A DNA stretch of 64,000 nt from Hordeum vulgare subsp. vulgare (taxonomy: Eukaryota; Streptophyta; Magnoliopsida; Poales; Poaceae), in the NCBI RefSeq assembly GCF_904849725.1, contig NC_058518.1:323910581-323974580 (forward strand). The letters run 5' to 3'. The position numbers and the translations under genes were made by a program. The notes under the pieces were generated by a model. The model made no database searches and was not told the origin of the DNA. It was given only the letters and a program-made list of their open reading frames with translations. This document shows positions 10,890 through 23,700 of the stretch, piece after piece; positions within the stretch are counted from its first letter, which is position 1, and each line of letters begins with the position of its first letter.

Positions 10890-12507
10890 TGCTACTACAA
10901 CAAAAGACCTTCCAACGGCGCCAGAAATAGGTGTGTCGATGGCACAAGGAATCCTTCCGCTACGGCTATGCCTTAAGGGACTTCCTAGGCAAATATGCAA
11001 AGGATTTCCCCCGTGGCCTTGGAGCCTTGCGTTGGTGTTCCCTCGAAGCGAAAAGGGTGATGTAGCGCAGCGATGGTAAGTATTTCCCTCAGTTTGAGAA
11101 CCAAGGTATCGATCCAGTGAAGGAGTATCACAAGGGCCTGCACAAACACAAAGAACCTGCTCCCAACGCTATAAAGGGGTCGTCAATCCCTTATAGATTG
11201 TTCGCCAAGTGAGAACTAAAAGCAACAAAGTAACAAAGCAAAGTGAAAGCGGAGGTGTAAGCAATAGATGTGAATAGACCCCGGGGCCGTAGTGTTTACT
11301 CGTGGCTTCTCTCATGAAAGCAAGTAGATGGTGGGTGAACAAATTACTGTCGAGCAATTGATAGAACCGCGCAAAGTCGTGACGATATCCATGGCAATGA
11401 TTATATCTATAGGCATCACATCCAAAACAAGTAGACCGATACTTTCTGCATCTACTACTATTACTCCACATGTCGACCGCTATCCAGCATGCATCTAGTG
11501 TATTAAGTCCAAAAGAACAGAGTAGCGCCTTAAGCAAGATGACATGATGTAGATGGACAATCTCATATCAACGACAGAGCCCACCTTGTTACCCTTGATG
11601 GCAACTGCTCAATGTGTGCCTTGCTGCCCCTACTGTCACTAGGAAAGGTCACCACATGGTAAGAACCCAAAACCAAGCACTTCTCCCATTGCAAGAATCA
11701 TAGATCTAGTTGGCCAAACAAAACCCAAGACTTAGAGAGACTTACAAGGATATCAAATCATGCATATAAGAAATCAGCAAAGACTCAAATATATATCATA
11801 GATAATCTAATCACAAATCCACAATTCATCAGATCTCGACAAACACACCGCCAAAGAAGATTACATCGGATAGATCTCCATGAAGATCATGGAGAACTTT
11901 GTATTGAAGATCCAAGAGAGAGAAGAAGACATCTAGCTACTAACTACAAACCCGTAGGTTTGAAGTGAACTACTCACGAGTCATTGGAGGGGCGATGACG
12001 ATGATGAAGAAGCCCTCCAACTCCAAAGTCCCCTCCGGCAGGGCACCGGGAAGGGTCTCCAGATGAGATGTCGCGGATACGGAAGCTTGCGGCGGCGGAA
12101 AAGTATTTTCGTGGATCCCCTGATTTTTTGCTGTATTTTAGGGAATATATAGGCCCAAGATCTAGGTCAGGGGGCGCCAGGGAGGCCACAAGCCCTGCCA
12201 CCGCCGCCTCCCCTGGTGGCGGAGTGGGGGCTTGTGGGCTCCCTGCATCCCTCCTGGCTTGGTCCACAGGCCCACTGATCTTCTTCCGTTCGGGAAAAAA
12301 TTATTTTGGGGATTTTATTCTGTTTGGACTCCGTTTAAAAATCAGATCTGAAAAGAGCCAAAAACACAAAAAAAACAGGAACTGGCACTTGGCACTGAAT
12401 TAATAAGTTAGTCACCAAAAAGATATAAAAGGTACATAAAACATCCAAAAATGACACGATAACAGCATGAAACCATAAAAAATTATAGATACTTTTGAGA
12501 CGTATCA
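10890..12507 (-). mobile_element. Solo LTR of a LARD/Athila-related family, inserted in gag of A
   Basis: 1618 bp. On the minus strand it runs TGATACGTCTC (12507) to GTAGTAGCA (10890). Flanks are exact: GACCT at 10885-10889 and GACCT at 12508-12512, so this is a solo LTR left by LTR-LTR recombination. A minus-strand TATA (CCTATATATT) lies at about 12144-12152, with a CACAAGC/GCTTGTG palindrome upstream of it. Close to the TGATACGTCTC LTR at 18384-20018 in opposite orientation, and more distantly to the LTRs of E. Confidence 0.93.
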
Positions 12508-12512
12508 GACCT

Positions 12513-15500
12513 CCACCATAGAACATGACTATAGGTTAGTTTATCCAAGTTATCTAGGAGGAACGCCAAGCCATCGGCTGCTAGGCAACATATGGCTCAA
12601 GCCCTTGTGAACAACCAACAACAAGGCATGAATGGCAATGGCTGTTCCACTCTGTCAGAGTTCATGAGCAATTCACCCCAACCTTCATCGAGACTACTGA
12701 ACCTCTGGATGCTGATGACTGGATCCGCACCATCAAGGACCCCCTTCCAATTTTCAACTGCAATGATGATCGTGAAAAGGTTCTCTATGCCTCTCACTGC
12801 CATAGAGGTACCACCGGTGCTTGGTGGGATGGGTTCAAGGTCATGCAAGGCGACCGTGTGATTACCTGGGCTGATTTCAAGCAAGGATTCCGCACAAGCC
12901 ACATTACTTTTAGGATTATGGGTACCAAGAAGCGGTAATTTCGAGCACTGAAGGAAGGAAGTGGCTCTATCAACGAGTACGTGAAGAAGTCCAACCTCCT
13001 GTGAAGGTATGCACCTGAGGACGTCAACACTAAGGTAGCCAAGATAGAACGCTTCATGTAAGGGCTCTAGCAAGCATTGCAGTATCAGCTTATTATCTGC
13101 GACTGCCAGACTTTCTTCGAGCTGGTGAACAAGGCCCTCATGATTGAAGAAAAGTGTTGTGCCATGGAAGACATTCACAAGCACAAGATGATCAACAAGG
13201 GCCGTTCCAGCAACCAAAAGCCTCGCCCATGGCAACCAGCCCAAGTGAAGAGAACCTATCAGCCTCAGCAAACCACGACTCATGCACGTCGTCCGAGCTA
13301 CCATCCTCAGGAGTATGCCAATCCAAGACCAGCTTACCACAATCCCAACAACAATAGTGCCAACAAGAACTACAACTCGAGTCAAGTCACTTGTTTCAGA
13401 TGCGGTTAGCCGGGGCGCATCTCTAGGAAGTGCCCCAGCAAGAAACCTGATGCACCACGGCCCAATGCGCCAAACCAAGGACAAGGCCATGGAGCACCAC
13501 CCATGAACCAAGCACCCTATGACCAGTCGAACAATGGAAAGGTTCGTGTGAATCATGTCACCGCTGAGGAAGGCCAGGAAGACCTGGATGTTATACTTGG
13601 TACGTTCCTTGTCAACTCAACCCCATCAACAATTTTGTTTGATTATGGTGCTTCACATTCTTTTTATTACACAAAAGTTTGCATGAGAGATTGGTATGAA
13701 CTTACACCTCTAGAAAGTCATATGTTGGTACAAACCCCGGCTGCAGTATTAAGGACCACGATAGGATGTAAGGGAGTTGGGATTGACATCAACAGGGTAG
13801 TCTTCCAAGCAGACCTCATAGTTTTTGATTCATGAGGCTTGGACGTCATCCTTAGCATGAATTGGTTAACCAAGCATCAAGTCTTGCTAGACTACACCAA
13901 GTGAACTATTACCATGACTAATACCCAAGGAGTTGAAGTCAAGTATGCTCCCAACCCTGCCTTCGCTCAAGCCCCTTAGGTCAATTGTTTGTCCGGAATT
14001 GAGTTGGATCAAGTGCGAGTGGTACGTGAATACACATATGTCTTTCGTGATGATCTGCCAGAATGCCGAGTGAACATGACATTGAGTTCATTATTGAGCT
14101 AATGCGTGGAGCATGACCCATCTATAAGAAGCCCTGTAGAATGGGATGTGAAGAGTCGGCTGAACTAAAGAAGAAACTAGTTGAGCATCTCAGAAAATGG
14201 TTTATTCGCCCTAGTGCCTCTCCTTGGGGATCACCTATTCTATTTATGTCATAGAGGGACAGAACTATCCGACTCTGTGTCTATTACCGTTCTCTCAATG
14301 AAGTCAAAATAATGAACAAGTAACCACTCCCCAAGATTTAATACATCTTTGATCAACTGAATGGTGCCAACGTGTTCTCCAAGATCGACCTCAGGTCTGG
14401 GTACTACCAGTTGAATATCAGACCCCAAGATATTTTGAAGACGGAATTTGTGACCACGTATGGCATGTACGAGGACACAGTCGTGTCATTTGGGTTAACC
14501 AATGTCCCAGCCTAACTCAAGTACCTCTTGAATAAAGTCTTCATGGAGTATTTGGACAAGTTTTTCATTGTCTTCATCGATGACATACTCGTGTTCTGCA
14601 AGTCTGAAGAAGAACATGAGCAACACTTGAGGATGGTCATGGATAAGCTTCCATATCACCAACTTTATGCCAAATTTAGTAAGTGTGAATTCTGGCTGCA
14701 TAAAGTTGGATTCTTGGGTCATGTGTTGACGGTAGAAGGATTGTGAGTGGATCCTGTCAAGATTGAAGCCGTGACCGAATGACAATCCCCAAGCAATGTG
14801 AAGGAAGTGAGAAGATTCCTCGGACTCACGATATATTACCGCAAGTTTGTTGAAGAATTCTCAAGCATTGCTGGACCTATGACTCAGCTCTTGAAGAAGG
14901 ACAAGAAGTTTGAATGAACATAGAAGTGCGAGAAAGATTCCAAGATCTCAAGAAGAGATTGACAATGGTCCCAGTTTTGGCCACTCCCGATATTCACAAG
15001 GATTTTGTGATATATTGTGATGCATCAAGGACCAGACTTGGAGGTGTTCTGATGCAAGAAGGAAGAGTCATAACATATCTATCCAGACAGCCACGTCGTC
15101 ATGAGGAGAACTAGGCCGCTCATGATCTTGAGTTGCCAGCTGTGGTTCATGCCTTGAAGACATGTAGACATTATCTTCTAGGAAAGCGATGTGAGATATA
15201 CACAGAACACAAGAGTTTGATGTATATCTTCACTCAAAAGGAATTGAACATGAGGTAATAGAGATGGTTGGACTTGATCAGAGACTACGACCTCAGTGTT
15301 CAATACCACCGTGGGAAGGCCAATGGGGTAGCTGATGCCTTGAGCAGAAAGCCTTGTTACTTGAATGCTATGATTAAGGAAAGGCTACCTGCCTTGTATT
15401 AAGAACTTGAAAGCTTCGAATTGGAACTAGTTGCACCAGGAGTTTTGGACAACCTTGAAGCAAAGCCTACACTAATGGATGACATCAAGGAAGCTCTGAA

Positions 15501-15723
15501 GGGACATGAGAGCATAGAAGGCATCAAGAAGAAGATAAAGAAAGGCAAGGCCCCATGATTCATAGTGGATGGAAAAGGAGTCACGTGGTTTGGGAATCGC
15601 ATGCATAACCAACAAAGTTGAGCTCAAGAACTTGATCTTGCAAGAATCCCATGACACACCGTATTCCATCCATTGTGGAGGTACCAAGATGTACTAAGAC
15701 CTCAAAGCAAGGTTCTGGTGGCA
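12513..15723 (+). pseudogene. gag (rest), protease, RT and RNase H of chromovirus A
   Basis: Broken polyprotein. Gag: LSEFM near 12655, then after a frameshift DDWIRTI and AWWDGFKVM. Zinc knuckle at 13387-13430, with an in-frame TAG after CFRCG and His changed to Arg. Protease: active-site Asp codon 13641, reading FDYGASHSF instead of the usual DSGAS. RT: FIDDIL with the two Asp codons at 14579-14584, then KFSKCEFWL. RNase H: VIYCDAS near 15010 and DADALS-like AVADALSRK near 15330. The integrase N-terminus starts about 15560 and is cut at 15723 by the solo LTR; it resumes at 40611. Well over ten stops or frameshifts. Confidence 0.88.
15719..15723. other. Target site duplication TGGCA, left copy
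   Basis: TGGCA before the LTR start at 15724 is repeated at 40606-40610. The integrase frame of A runs from FWW before the first copy to KREISTYVARCD after the second. Confidence 0.9.
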
Positions 15724-16235
15724 TGTTAAATCACATATGCTCCCTTGGTGGTTTTGATAATTCATGACAACATACATTGTGTCTTGGACTAACACTCTTA
15801 CCTAGTATATTTCAAGTATAGTCTACACAGAGTATTGGCTGAAGGATTGTGAGTACAAACACCTTGATGCAAGGAAAGGAATAGGATTGGCCAAGCTTCA
15901 AGCTACAAGACTCTACATTTTATATTTGTGAGAAATCACTTTTTAATTCATAGGAAAGGCAATACTATTAAAAGGGGGTGAGGTGTCTATGGTGAATTGG
16001 TTGCCAAAGTTCTTAGAGATAGCCACCAAATATATTCAGTAATTTTCCCACAAATATCTGTGTCCAAAGCCATCACATCAAAAATCGGTGCCACGAAGAA
16101 TTCTATTTCGTCCCTACCGATTTTCCGAGCCACAGATCCTTTGCCAAACCCTAATCTCTCGGTACCACCAACTATCATACCGGTGCCACCAAAACATAGT
16201 GACCAAGTTTCTAGTATGTCTATTTCAAGAATCAG

Positions 16236-16238
16236 AAT
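16236..16238. other. Target site duplication AAT of CACTA 1, left copy
   Basis: AAT precedes the 5' end at 16239 and follows the 3' end at 39594-39596; a 3-bp duplication is the rule for CACTA (CMC/EnSpm) elements. Confidence 0.85.
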
Positions 16239-16351
16239 CACTACAAGAAATATGCTAACTTACGACCTTCAATATTTGTCACTGAATGGTCGTTGGTTTC
16301 CATTTACGACCTTTTTACGACCACAAACAGAAGGTCAAAAGCTAAGGGTGT

Positions 16352-19300
16352 TGTAACGACTAAGATGCGACCCTTTCCTTATTTGGGGACGAGGCCTCAA
16401 AAGGGGAAGGGGCGCATCTAAACATTTTGCAAGCGGGATAATGATAACATGACATAACTGAAAGAGTGACAAGTAGGGCATACACTTGCCATCTGATAAA
16501 AATATAGCATATAGCATACGTACACACATTATTTAGAGCATAGTTTAGTCCAGCTACGGACAACACGAAAACATGTAAAGCTATGAAATCCCGCATGCTG
16601 GCCCCACGATCACGACCACGGCCTCTAGTCCTCCGGAGAAGTCACGTACAGTCTGCCAGAGTCCTCATCGAACTCCCACTTTAGCTGGCTGTCATCAGGA
16701 TCTCCTGCATCACGCGGACCTGTACCTATGGGTGTTTGTAGTAAACCGTGAGCCACGAGGACTCAACAATCAAATGACCTTGGTATTGAATCTAGCCGAG
16801 TTAATGGGTGAGGAAGGTTAAGTGTATGGGTTTGCTGCAACTACCTTACGATGATCAGAGTAAACATATGGTGGTCTACGCAAGTCGGTCGAACACTAGA
16901 TTGATCACTAAGTGATCCTGAACACCTACTTATGTCAGTCATAACCCCACCGTGTTCTCAATCAGAGAAGGATCTCTAAAAGAGATAGTCACGGTTACGC
17001 ACTCAGTTGGCAATTTTATTAGAATTACTTTAAGTTGTCTAGAACCGGATGTTAACAAAATATCCATGTTTGCCACATAACCACGGGCACGGCTTTCCAA
17101 AATATTAAACCCTGCAGGGGTGCTCCAACTAGTCCATTAAAAATTACCACATGCCGCATAGTAATCCTCTATCACGAATCTCGTGATCTCGTCGGATTCC
17201 TGGGAGGAAAACCTCAACTTTGAGGAGACCCAAAGTTTCACCGGAATTTCAATGTGCAAGATATATCGCTAAGGTAAGGCAAATCCAGCAAGACCGACCG
17301 ACGTGTCGACGACCCCGATAAGAGACGTGTATCTCGGTCTCAGGACACGTCGGATGAGCTACGCGCACGGTGCCTGATAGAGATCACCCAAGTTGCCCTG
17401 GGTTGGCCCCGCGCAGTGCTCTGGTTTGGACCAACACTCATGAGGAGCACTGGCCCGGGTTGTTGATTAATTCCTCAGGGTAGCTATTCCCTATGCACTT
17501 AATTATTAAGGTTTTAGGAGATTAAAACGAAAGTTGGGTCCTGCCAGACAAGTCTTAACACTACACGATTTATCAAGGGGGTCCCCATAACAACCCTGAA
17601 CGTGTTAGGAGCGCTCAGTTATGGAATCAAACACCGGTAGCTGAAACTAAGGCGGCAACAACGGAACAAATCACCGGCAAAAGGCCAGGCCTTCCGTTAT
17701 TTACCAAGTATATAGGTGCATTAATTAAATAGCAGTTAAACATAATGATATCAAAATGCCCATGTTATCACATGGACCAGCTGACACCTACAACTAGCAA
17801 AGCTATCCATAAGAGGTTGAGCAAGCCTACTTAGCCAAACAATATTTGCTAGGACAGGGAAGTGTTTGGGGTTCATGGCAAAGATAGGTGGCATTTATGT
17901 CATGTGGTAGGCAGCGAGCATGTAACGATGGAAACGTGATTCTAAGCATAACAAAGCTAGAAAAGGTGTCAAGGTCACGGTCATCTTGCCTGCGATTTCT
18001 TCAACCTGGAACTGCTCTTGTTCTTCCTGCACGAACTCTCCAGAATCCACGTGCTCGTTCTCCGTTCCCGATGCTACCCAAGATAAGATAACAACAAATA
18101 AACACCAGCAACACATAGTGCAACAAGCAATATGAAGCATGTGTGAAGAAGGAAGCATGCATCACTATTCTAGTCACTTTCATATGCATTAGTTGAGTTA
18201 ATTAAATTCTGGACAGAACCTCATATTAAGTTATCTTGACATGCATGAACATGTGCATCACGAGAAAACGATGCAAAAACATAGGAAGAACCTCGTGAAC
18301 GGAGTATCGGATCAACCGGAAACTACGAAACAAGTTGAGGCGTCGTATGACACACGAGAGAAGGAAGAGGGGGAGGGGACGCTTGATACGTCTCGAATGT
18401 ACCTATAATTTTCGATGGTTTCATGCTGTTATCTTGTCATCTTTGGATGTTTTATGTACCTTTTATATCTTTTTTGGGACTAACTTATTAATTCAGTACC
18501 AAGTGCCAGTTCATGTTTTTTCTGTGTTTTTGGCTCTTTTCAGATCTGATTTTGGGACAGAATCCAAACGGAATAAAATCCCCGAAATGATTTTTTCCCG
18601 AACGGAAGAAGATCAGGGGGCTTGTGGGCCAAGCCAGGAGGGCTACAGGGAGCCCACAAGCCCCCACTCCGCCACCAGGGGGGCAGTGGTGGGTAGGTTT
18701 GTGGCCTCCCTGGCGCCCCCCTGACCTAGATCTTGCGCCTATATATTCCCTAAAAAACAGAAAAAAATCAAGGGATCCACGAAAATACTTTTCCGCCGCC
18801 GCAAGATTCCGTTTCGGCGAGATCTCATCTGGAGACCCTTCCCAGCCCCCTGCCGGAGGGGACCTTGGAGTTGGAGGGCTTCTTCATCATCATCATCGCC
18901 CCTCCAATGACTCGTGAGTAGTTCACGTTAGACCTACGGGTCCGTAGTTAGTAGCTATATGGCTTCTTCTCTCTCTTGGATCTTCAATACAAAGTTCTCC
19001 ATGATCTTCATGGAGATCTATCCGATGTAATCTTCTTTGGCGGTGTGTTTGTCGAGATCCGATGAATTGCGGATTTGTGATCAGATTATCTATGATATAT
19101 AATTGAGTCTTTGCTGATTTCTTATATGCATGATTTGATATCCTTGTAAGTCTCTCCGAGTCTTGGGTTTTTTCTGGCCAACTAGATCTATGATTCTTGC
19201 AATGGGAGAAGTCCTTGGTTTTGGGTTCTTACCATGTGGTGACCTTTCCGAGTGATAGTAGGGGCATCAAGGCACACATTGTGTAGTTGCCATCAAGGGT

Positions 19301-20474
19301 AACAAGGTGGGCTCTGTCGTAGATATGAGATTGTCCATCTACATCATGTCATATTGCTTAAGGCGTTACTCTGTTCTTTTGGACTTAATACACTAGATGC
19401 ATGCTGGATAGCGGTCGACGTGTGGAGTAATAGTAGTAGATGCAGAAAGTATCGGTCTACTTGTTTTGGATGTGATGCCTATAGATATAATCATTGCCAT
19501 AGATGACGTCATGACTTTGCGCGGTTCTATTAATTGCTCGACAGTAATTTGTTCACCCACCGTCTACTTGCTTTCATGAGAGAAGCCACTAGTAAACACT
19601 ACGACCCCCGGGTCAATTCACATCTATCGTTTCCACTTTCGTTTTTTACTTTGCTTTGTTACTTTGTTGCTTTCAGTTCTCACTTGGCGAACAATCTATA
19701 AGGGATTGACAACCCCTTCATAGCGTTGCGAGCAAGCTTTTTGTGTTTGTGCAGGCACTTGTGATACTCCTTCACTGGATCGATACATTGGTTCTCAAAC
19801 TGAGGGAAATACTTACCATCGCTGTGCTACATCACCCTTTTCGCTTCCAGGGAACACCAACGCAAGGCTCCAAGGCCACGGGGGAAATCCTTTGCATATT
19901 TGCCTAGGAAGTCCCTTAAGGCGTAGCCATAGCAGAAGGATTCCTGGTGCCGTTGCTGAGGAGTATCAAGCAACACTCCTATTTCTGGCGCCGTTGGAAG
20001 GTCTTTTGTTGCAAAGCAAATTAATTGATTTTTGTTATAACCAGACCCTGTTTTCAAATGGAACAAAGTGAAAAAGAGTTGCAAATCAGCGATGTTTGAC
20101 ATCCACAAATATTTGAAAGAATTTGCAAAGAAGATGAGCATTTTTAAAACCCCAAAACAACAACTTGATTATACCTCAAGGAAAATATAAAAGAGGGGGG
20201 GGGGTTTGGGCTATGGTGCAACTTGATGTTGAGGTCATTGTTGCACCCACACCACACTCCACAACACCACACAATCCACATGAGTTCACCACAACAAGGT
20301 AGACAAGAAGAAGACAAACACAAGATGGAGATGATATGATGCATGAGATGCACATGAAATGACAACACTTGAAATGATAACCTCCTCATAACTTCCATAC
20401 ATGGGTTCAACAAGGTCCCCACAATTGGAAAGGGAGGGTTACAAATAAGGAAAGAAAACATCTGGGCTGTTACA
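16352..20474 (-). repeat. 3' LTR of chromovirus D, split by a LARD LTR
   Basis: Own sequence is 16352-18383 and 20019-20474, about 2.5 kb net. On the minus strand it starts TGTAACAGCCCAG at 20474 and ends TTAGTCGTTACA at 16352, giving perfect TG...CA ends. A C-run (+ strand G-run) lies at about 20196-20205. No gene is seen in 16380-18383; open frames there are short and unlike known proteins. The lower boundary rests on the TGTAAC/GTTACA symmetry alone. Confidence 0.65.
18384..20018 (+). mobile_element. LARD-family LTR inside the LTR of D
   Basis: About 1635 bp, TGATACGTCTCG to GCAAAGCA, co-linear with the reverse complement of 10890-12507. TATA at about 18739-18747. Just upstream, the palindrome GCCCACAAGC (from about 18652) is answered by GGTTTGTGGCC (about 18695). 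Flanks are ACGCT on the left and AATTA on the right, so no TSD is seen; it may have lost an end or be one arm of a deleted element. PBS-like TGGTGCCGTTGC near 19949 and TGGCGCCGTTGG near 19986 lie inside the LTR end. Confidence 0.75.
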
Positions 20475-20489
20475 ACTCTCCCACACTAC
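20475..20489 (-). other. Polypurine tract of chromovirus D
   Basis: The minus strand reads GTGTGGGAGAGT directly before the LTR start TGTAAC at 20474. Confidence 0.75.
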
Positions 20490-20494
20490 AAGAG

Positions 20495-20511
20495 GATCTC
20501 GACCCGAGATC
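20495..20511 (-). other. Hairpin after the pol stop codon of D
   Basis: GATCTCG at 20495-20501 pairs with CGAGATC at 20505-20511 around a 3-base loop, directly next to the stop codon (20511-20513) and upstream of the PPT. Elements A (41801-41820) and C (48499-48518) have a similar hairpin at the same place. Confidence 0.75.
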
Positions 20512-20700
20512 TAGGACTGGAAGAACTCTGGAAATTCGGAACGGAGGCGATCCTCGTGCTCCCAAGTGGCCTCTTTGTCAGAATGATGTGACCATTGCAC
20601 TTTGAGAAACTTGATTGACTTATTGTCGGTCTTGCGCTCAGTCACTTCAAGAACTGCAACTGGATGCTCACGGTATGACATGTCGGGTTGGAGGTCGATA
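20511..20700 (-). other. Chromodomain-like tail of integrase, element D
   Basis: The last 60 or so residues of the D polyprotein: REHPVAVLEV, KFLKVQWSHH, ATWEHEDRLRSEFPEFF. In chromoviruses this module is thought to steer integration towards marked chromatin. It is uninterrupted here although the rest of pol is broken. Confidence 0.7.
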
Positions 20701-23700
20701 TCCTGAAGATCAACTGTGCGCTCAGGAGTCTTGAAGCATCTCCGGAGCTGAGAGACATGAAACACGTCATGCACATTTGAGAAGTTGGAAGGGAGATCTA
20801 ACTGATACGCAAGGTCGCCTCTCTTGCCAACAATTCTGAAAGGCCCAACAAAACGAGGAGCAAGCTTTCCTTTGATGCCCAAGCGCTGAGTGCCCTTCAT
20901 GGGAGACACTTTGAGATAGATGAAATCATCGAGGTGAAAAGTCATGTCACGATGCTTGCTGTCGTAGTAGATCTTCTGACGGGACTGCGCTGCTTTGAGA
21001 TTATCTCGAATGACACGACACATTTCTTATGCTTCATCAATCATGTCATCCCTAAGAATCTGACGCTCACCAGTTTCTGACCAATTGAGCGGGGTACGGC
21101 ACTTCCTGTCATAAAGAGTCTTGAATGAAGCCTTGCCTGAGCTAGCCTGATAGCTGTTGTTGTATGAGAACTCAGCAAAAGGTAGGCAGTATTCCCACTT
21201 CATGCCAAAGGAAATCACACAGGCTCTTAGCATATCCTCGATGACCTAATTGACTCTCCCAACTTGCCCACTAGTCTCAGGATGGATGGCTCTACTGAAT
21301 TGAATCTTAGTACACATCGCAGACTAAAATGAATCCCAAAACTTGCAAGTAAATATGCTTTTGCAATCTGAAGATATCAGCATTGGAACACCATGCAATG
21401 AGACTATCCTTCACGTATACAGCTCTGCAAGCTGAGCTGCTGAGATAGACTCCTTGACTGGAAGGAAATGAGCGACCTTGCTCAACTTGTCGATGATGAC
21501 GAAGATGGCATCGTTACCTTTCTTAAACTTCGTAAACCCAGTGAAGAAATCCATCTCAGCATGATCGAATTTACACTCGGGAATGGGCAAGGGATGCAAG
21601 AGACCTGCTGGACGTTGATGCTCTGCTTTCACTCTGCGACAGACATCACATTCATTTATGAACTAAGCAATTTCACGCTTCATGCGAGTCCACCACAATG
21701 TATGTTTCAGATCCGGATACATTTTGGAACTTCCTGCATGTATCAAGAGAAGAGAATTATGAGCTTCTTCATGATAACCTTCCTGAGATCCCCTTTCGGA
21801 ATGACAAGGCGATCCTCGAAGAACAAGGAATCTCTGTCATCAACACTGAAGCAGTTATATTTGGGAATGCTCTTTGCCAAGACAATCTTAACTTCCTTCA
21901 CCATAGCATCAAGAAGTTGAGCTTGCCGGACTTGGTTTTCCAAGGTATGAGAAATCTGGAGATTAGCAAGAAATCCCTGAGGTACTAACTGAAGGTTGAG
22001 CTTCGTGAAAGAATCCCAAAGATCAGGCTGGAGAGGCTTCAGAATGAGACTGTTGCAGTAAGCCTTTCTGCTCAAAGCATCTGCAGTGACATTAGCTTTG
22101 CCTGGAGTGTAGTCAATGCTCGGATTGTAATCTTGGAGCATTTACACCTAACTAGTTTGCCGAAGATTGAGGTTAGGCTGGGTGAAGATGTATTTGAGAC
22201 TCTTGTGATCGGTCTAGACCTCAACTCGTCTGCCCAAAAAGAGATGTCTCCAAGTCATCAAAGCATATATCACTGCCGCCAACTCAAGATCATGAGTGGG
22301 GTGATTCTTTTCACTTGGCTTCAATTGCCTTGAGGTATAAGCTACCACTTTCTTCTCTTGCATCAGAACTGCACCAAGACCTTGAAGAGAGGCATCGCAG
22401 AACACTTGATAAGGTTTGGAATCATCAGGAGGAATCAAGACTTGAGTAGAAGTGAGCTTCTCTTTGAGTGTGTCGAAGGCCAACTGACACTCTGGAGACC
22501 AGACATACTTCACACCCTTCTGAAGAAGACTTGAAAGAGGCTTAGCAATCTTGGAGAAATTCTCAACGAATGTTCTGCAATAGCTTGCAAGCCCGAGAAA
22601 GCTTCGAAGCTGCTTCACATTCTGCGGAGGTTCCCACTCAACAATGGCCTGCACCTTTGATGGATCAACTTTGATGCCCTCGGCAGAGATGATGTGCCCA
22701 AGGTACACAACTTCCTTCAACCAGAACTCACATTTGGAAAACTTAGCATAGAACTTATGCTCTCTTAGCTTATCAAGCACAAGCTTGAGATGTTCTTCAT
22801 GCTCTTCCTCAGTTTGAAAAGACAAGAAAGTCATCAAGATACAACAAGACAAATTCATTCTTGAATGGGGAGAAGATATAATTCATCATCCGACAGAAGG
22901 TCGGTGGAGCATTGGCCAGACCGAAAGACATCACCGTGTACTCATACGAGCCAAAGCTTGTCCTGAAAGCAGTCTTGGGAATGTCCTCTTCGCGAATGCG
23001 AATCTGATGATAACCCATCCCGAGATCAAGCTTCAAGAAGATCTTAGCCCCTTTCAATTGCTCAAACAACTCATTGATGTTGGGAAGTGGATACTTATTT
23101 TTGATTGTCTTCTTATTCAATGGACGGTAATCGACACAGAGTCAGTCCGTGCCATCCTTCTTCTTGACGAAAAGAACTCCACAACCCCAAGGAGATGAGC
23201 TTGGTCTGATCAGACCCAGATGCTCTTGCTCATCAAGTTGTTTCTTCAGCTCTTCAGCTCTTCTGGACCCAGTTTGTACGGCCGCTTGCACACTGGTTCA
23301 GTACCCGGTTCAAACTCAATTATGAACTCAACTGCCCGGTGCGGAGGCATTCCCAACAGTTCTTCCGGAAAGGCATCTTCATACTCGTAGACCACTGGGA
23401 CTTGAGAAATTGGAGAGATCTCACCCTTCTCATTCAAGGAAAACAGACGGACCGTGCCATCGCGGGCCGCGAAGATAATCACGTCCTCCCAAGAATGAGT
23501 TAGCTTCACTTCTTTAGCTTCACAATCAATAGACGCCTTGTTCATAGCCAACCAATCCATTTCAAGGATCAAGTCAATATCAGAGTTGCCAAGGACAATA
23601 GGAGAAGCCAGAAAGGCATAATCACCCATGTTGACAGAGACATCCGAAATGATCACATTTGAACTCATCAACATACCCGGGGAAACCACACGGAAAGGTT

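Noticed and set aside
12597..13556. 319-codon open frame on the minus strand
   Set aside because: It lies exactly antisense to gag of element A and mirrors its codon pattern; no similarity to a protein and no start context.
16380..18383. Possible gene fragment (GENEHVDSGEFVQEEQEQFQ-like frame near 18000 on the minus strand)
   Set aside because: The peptide is short and lies within what I read as the LTR of chromovirus D; no extended frame or domain.
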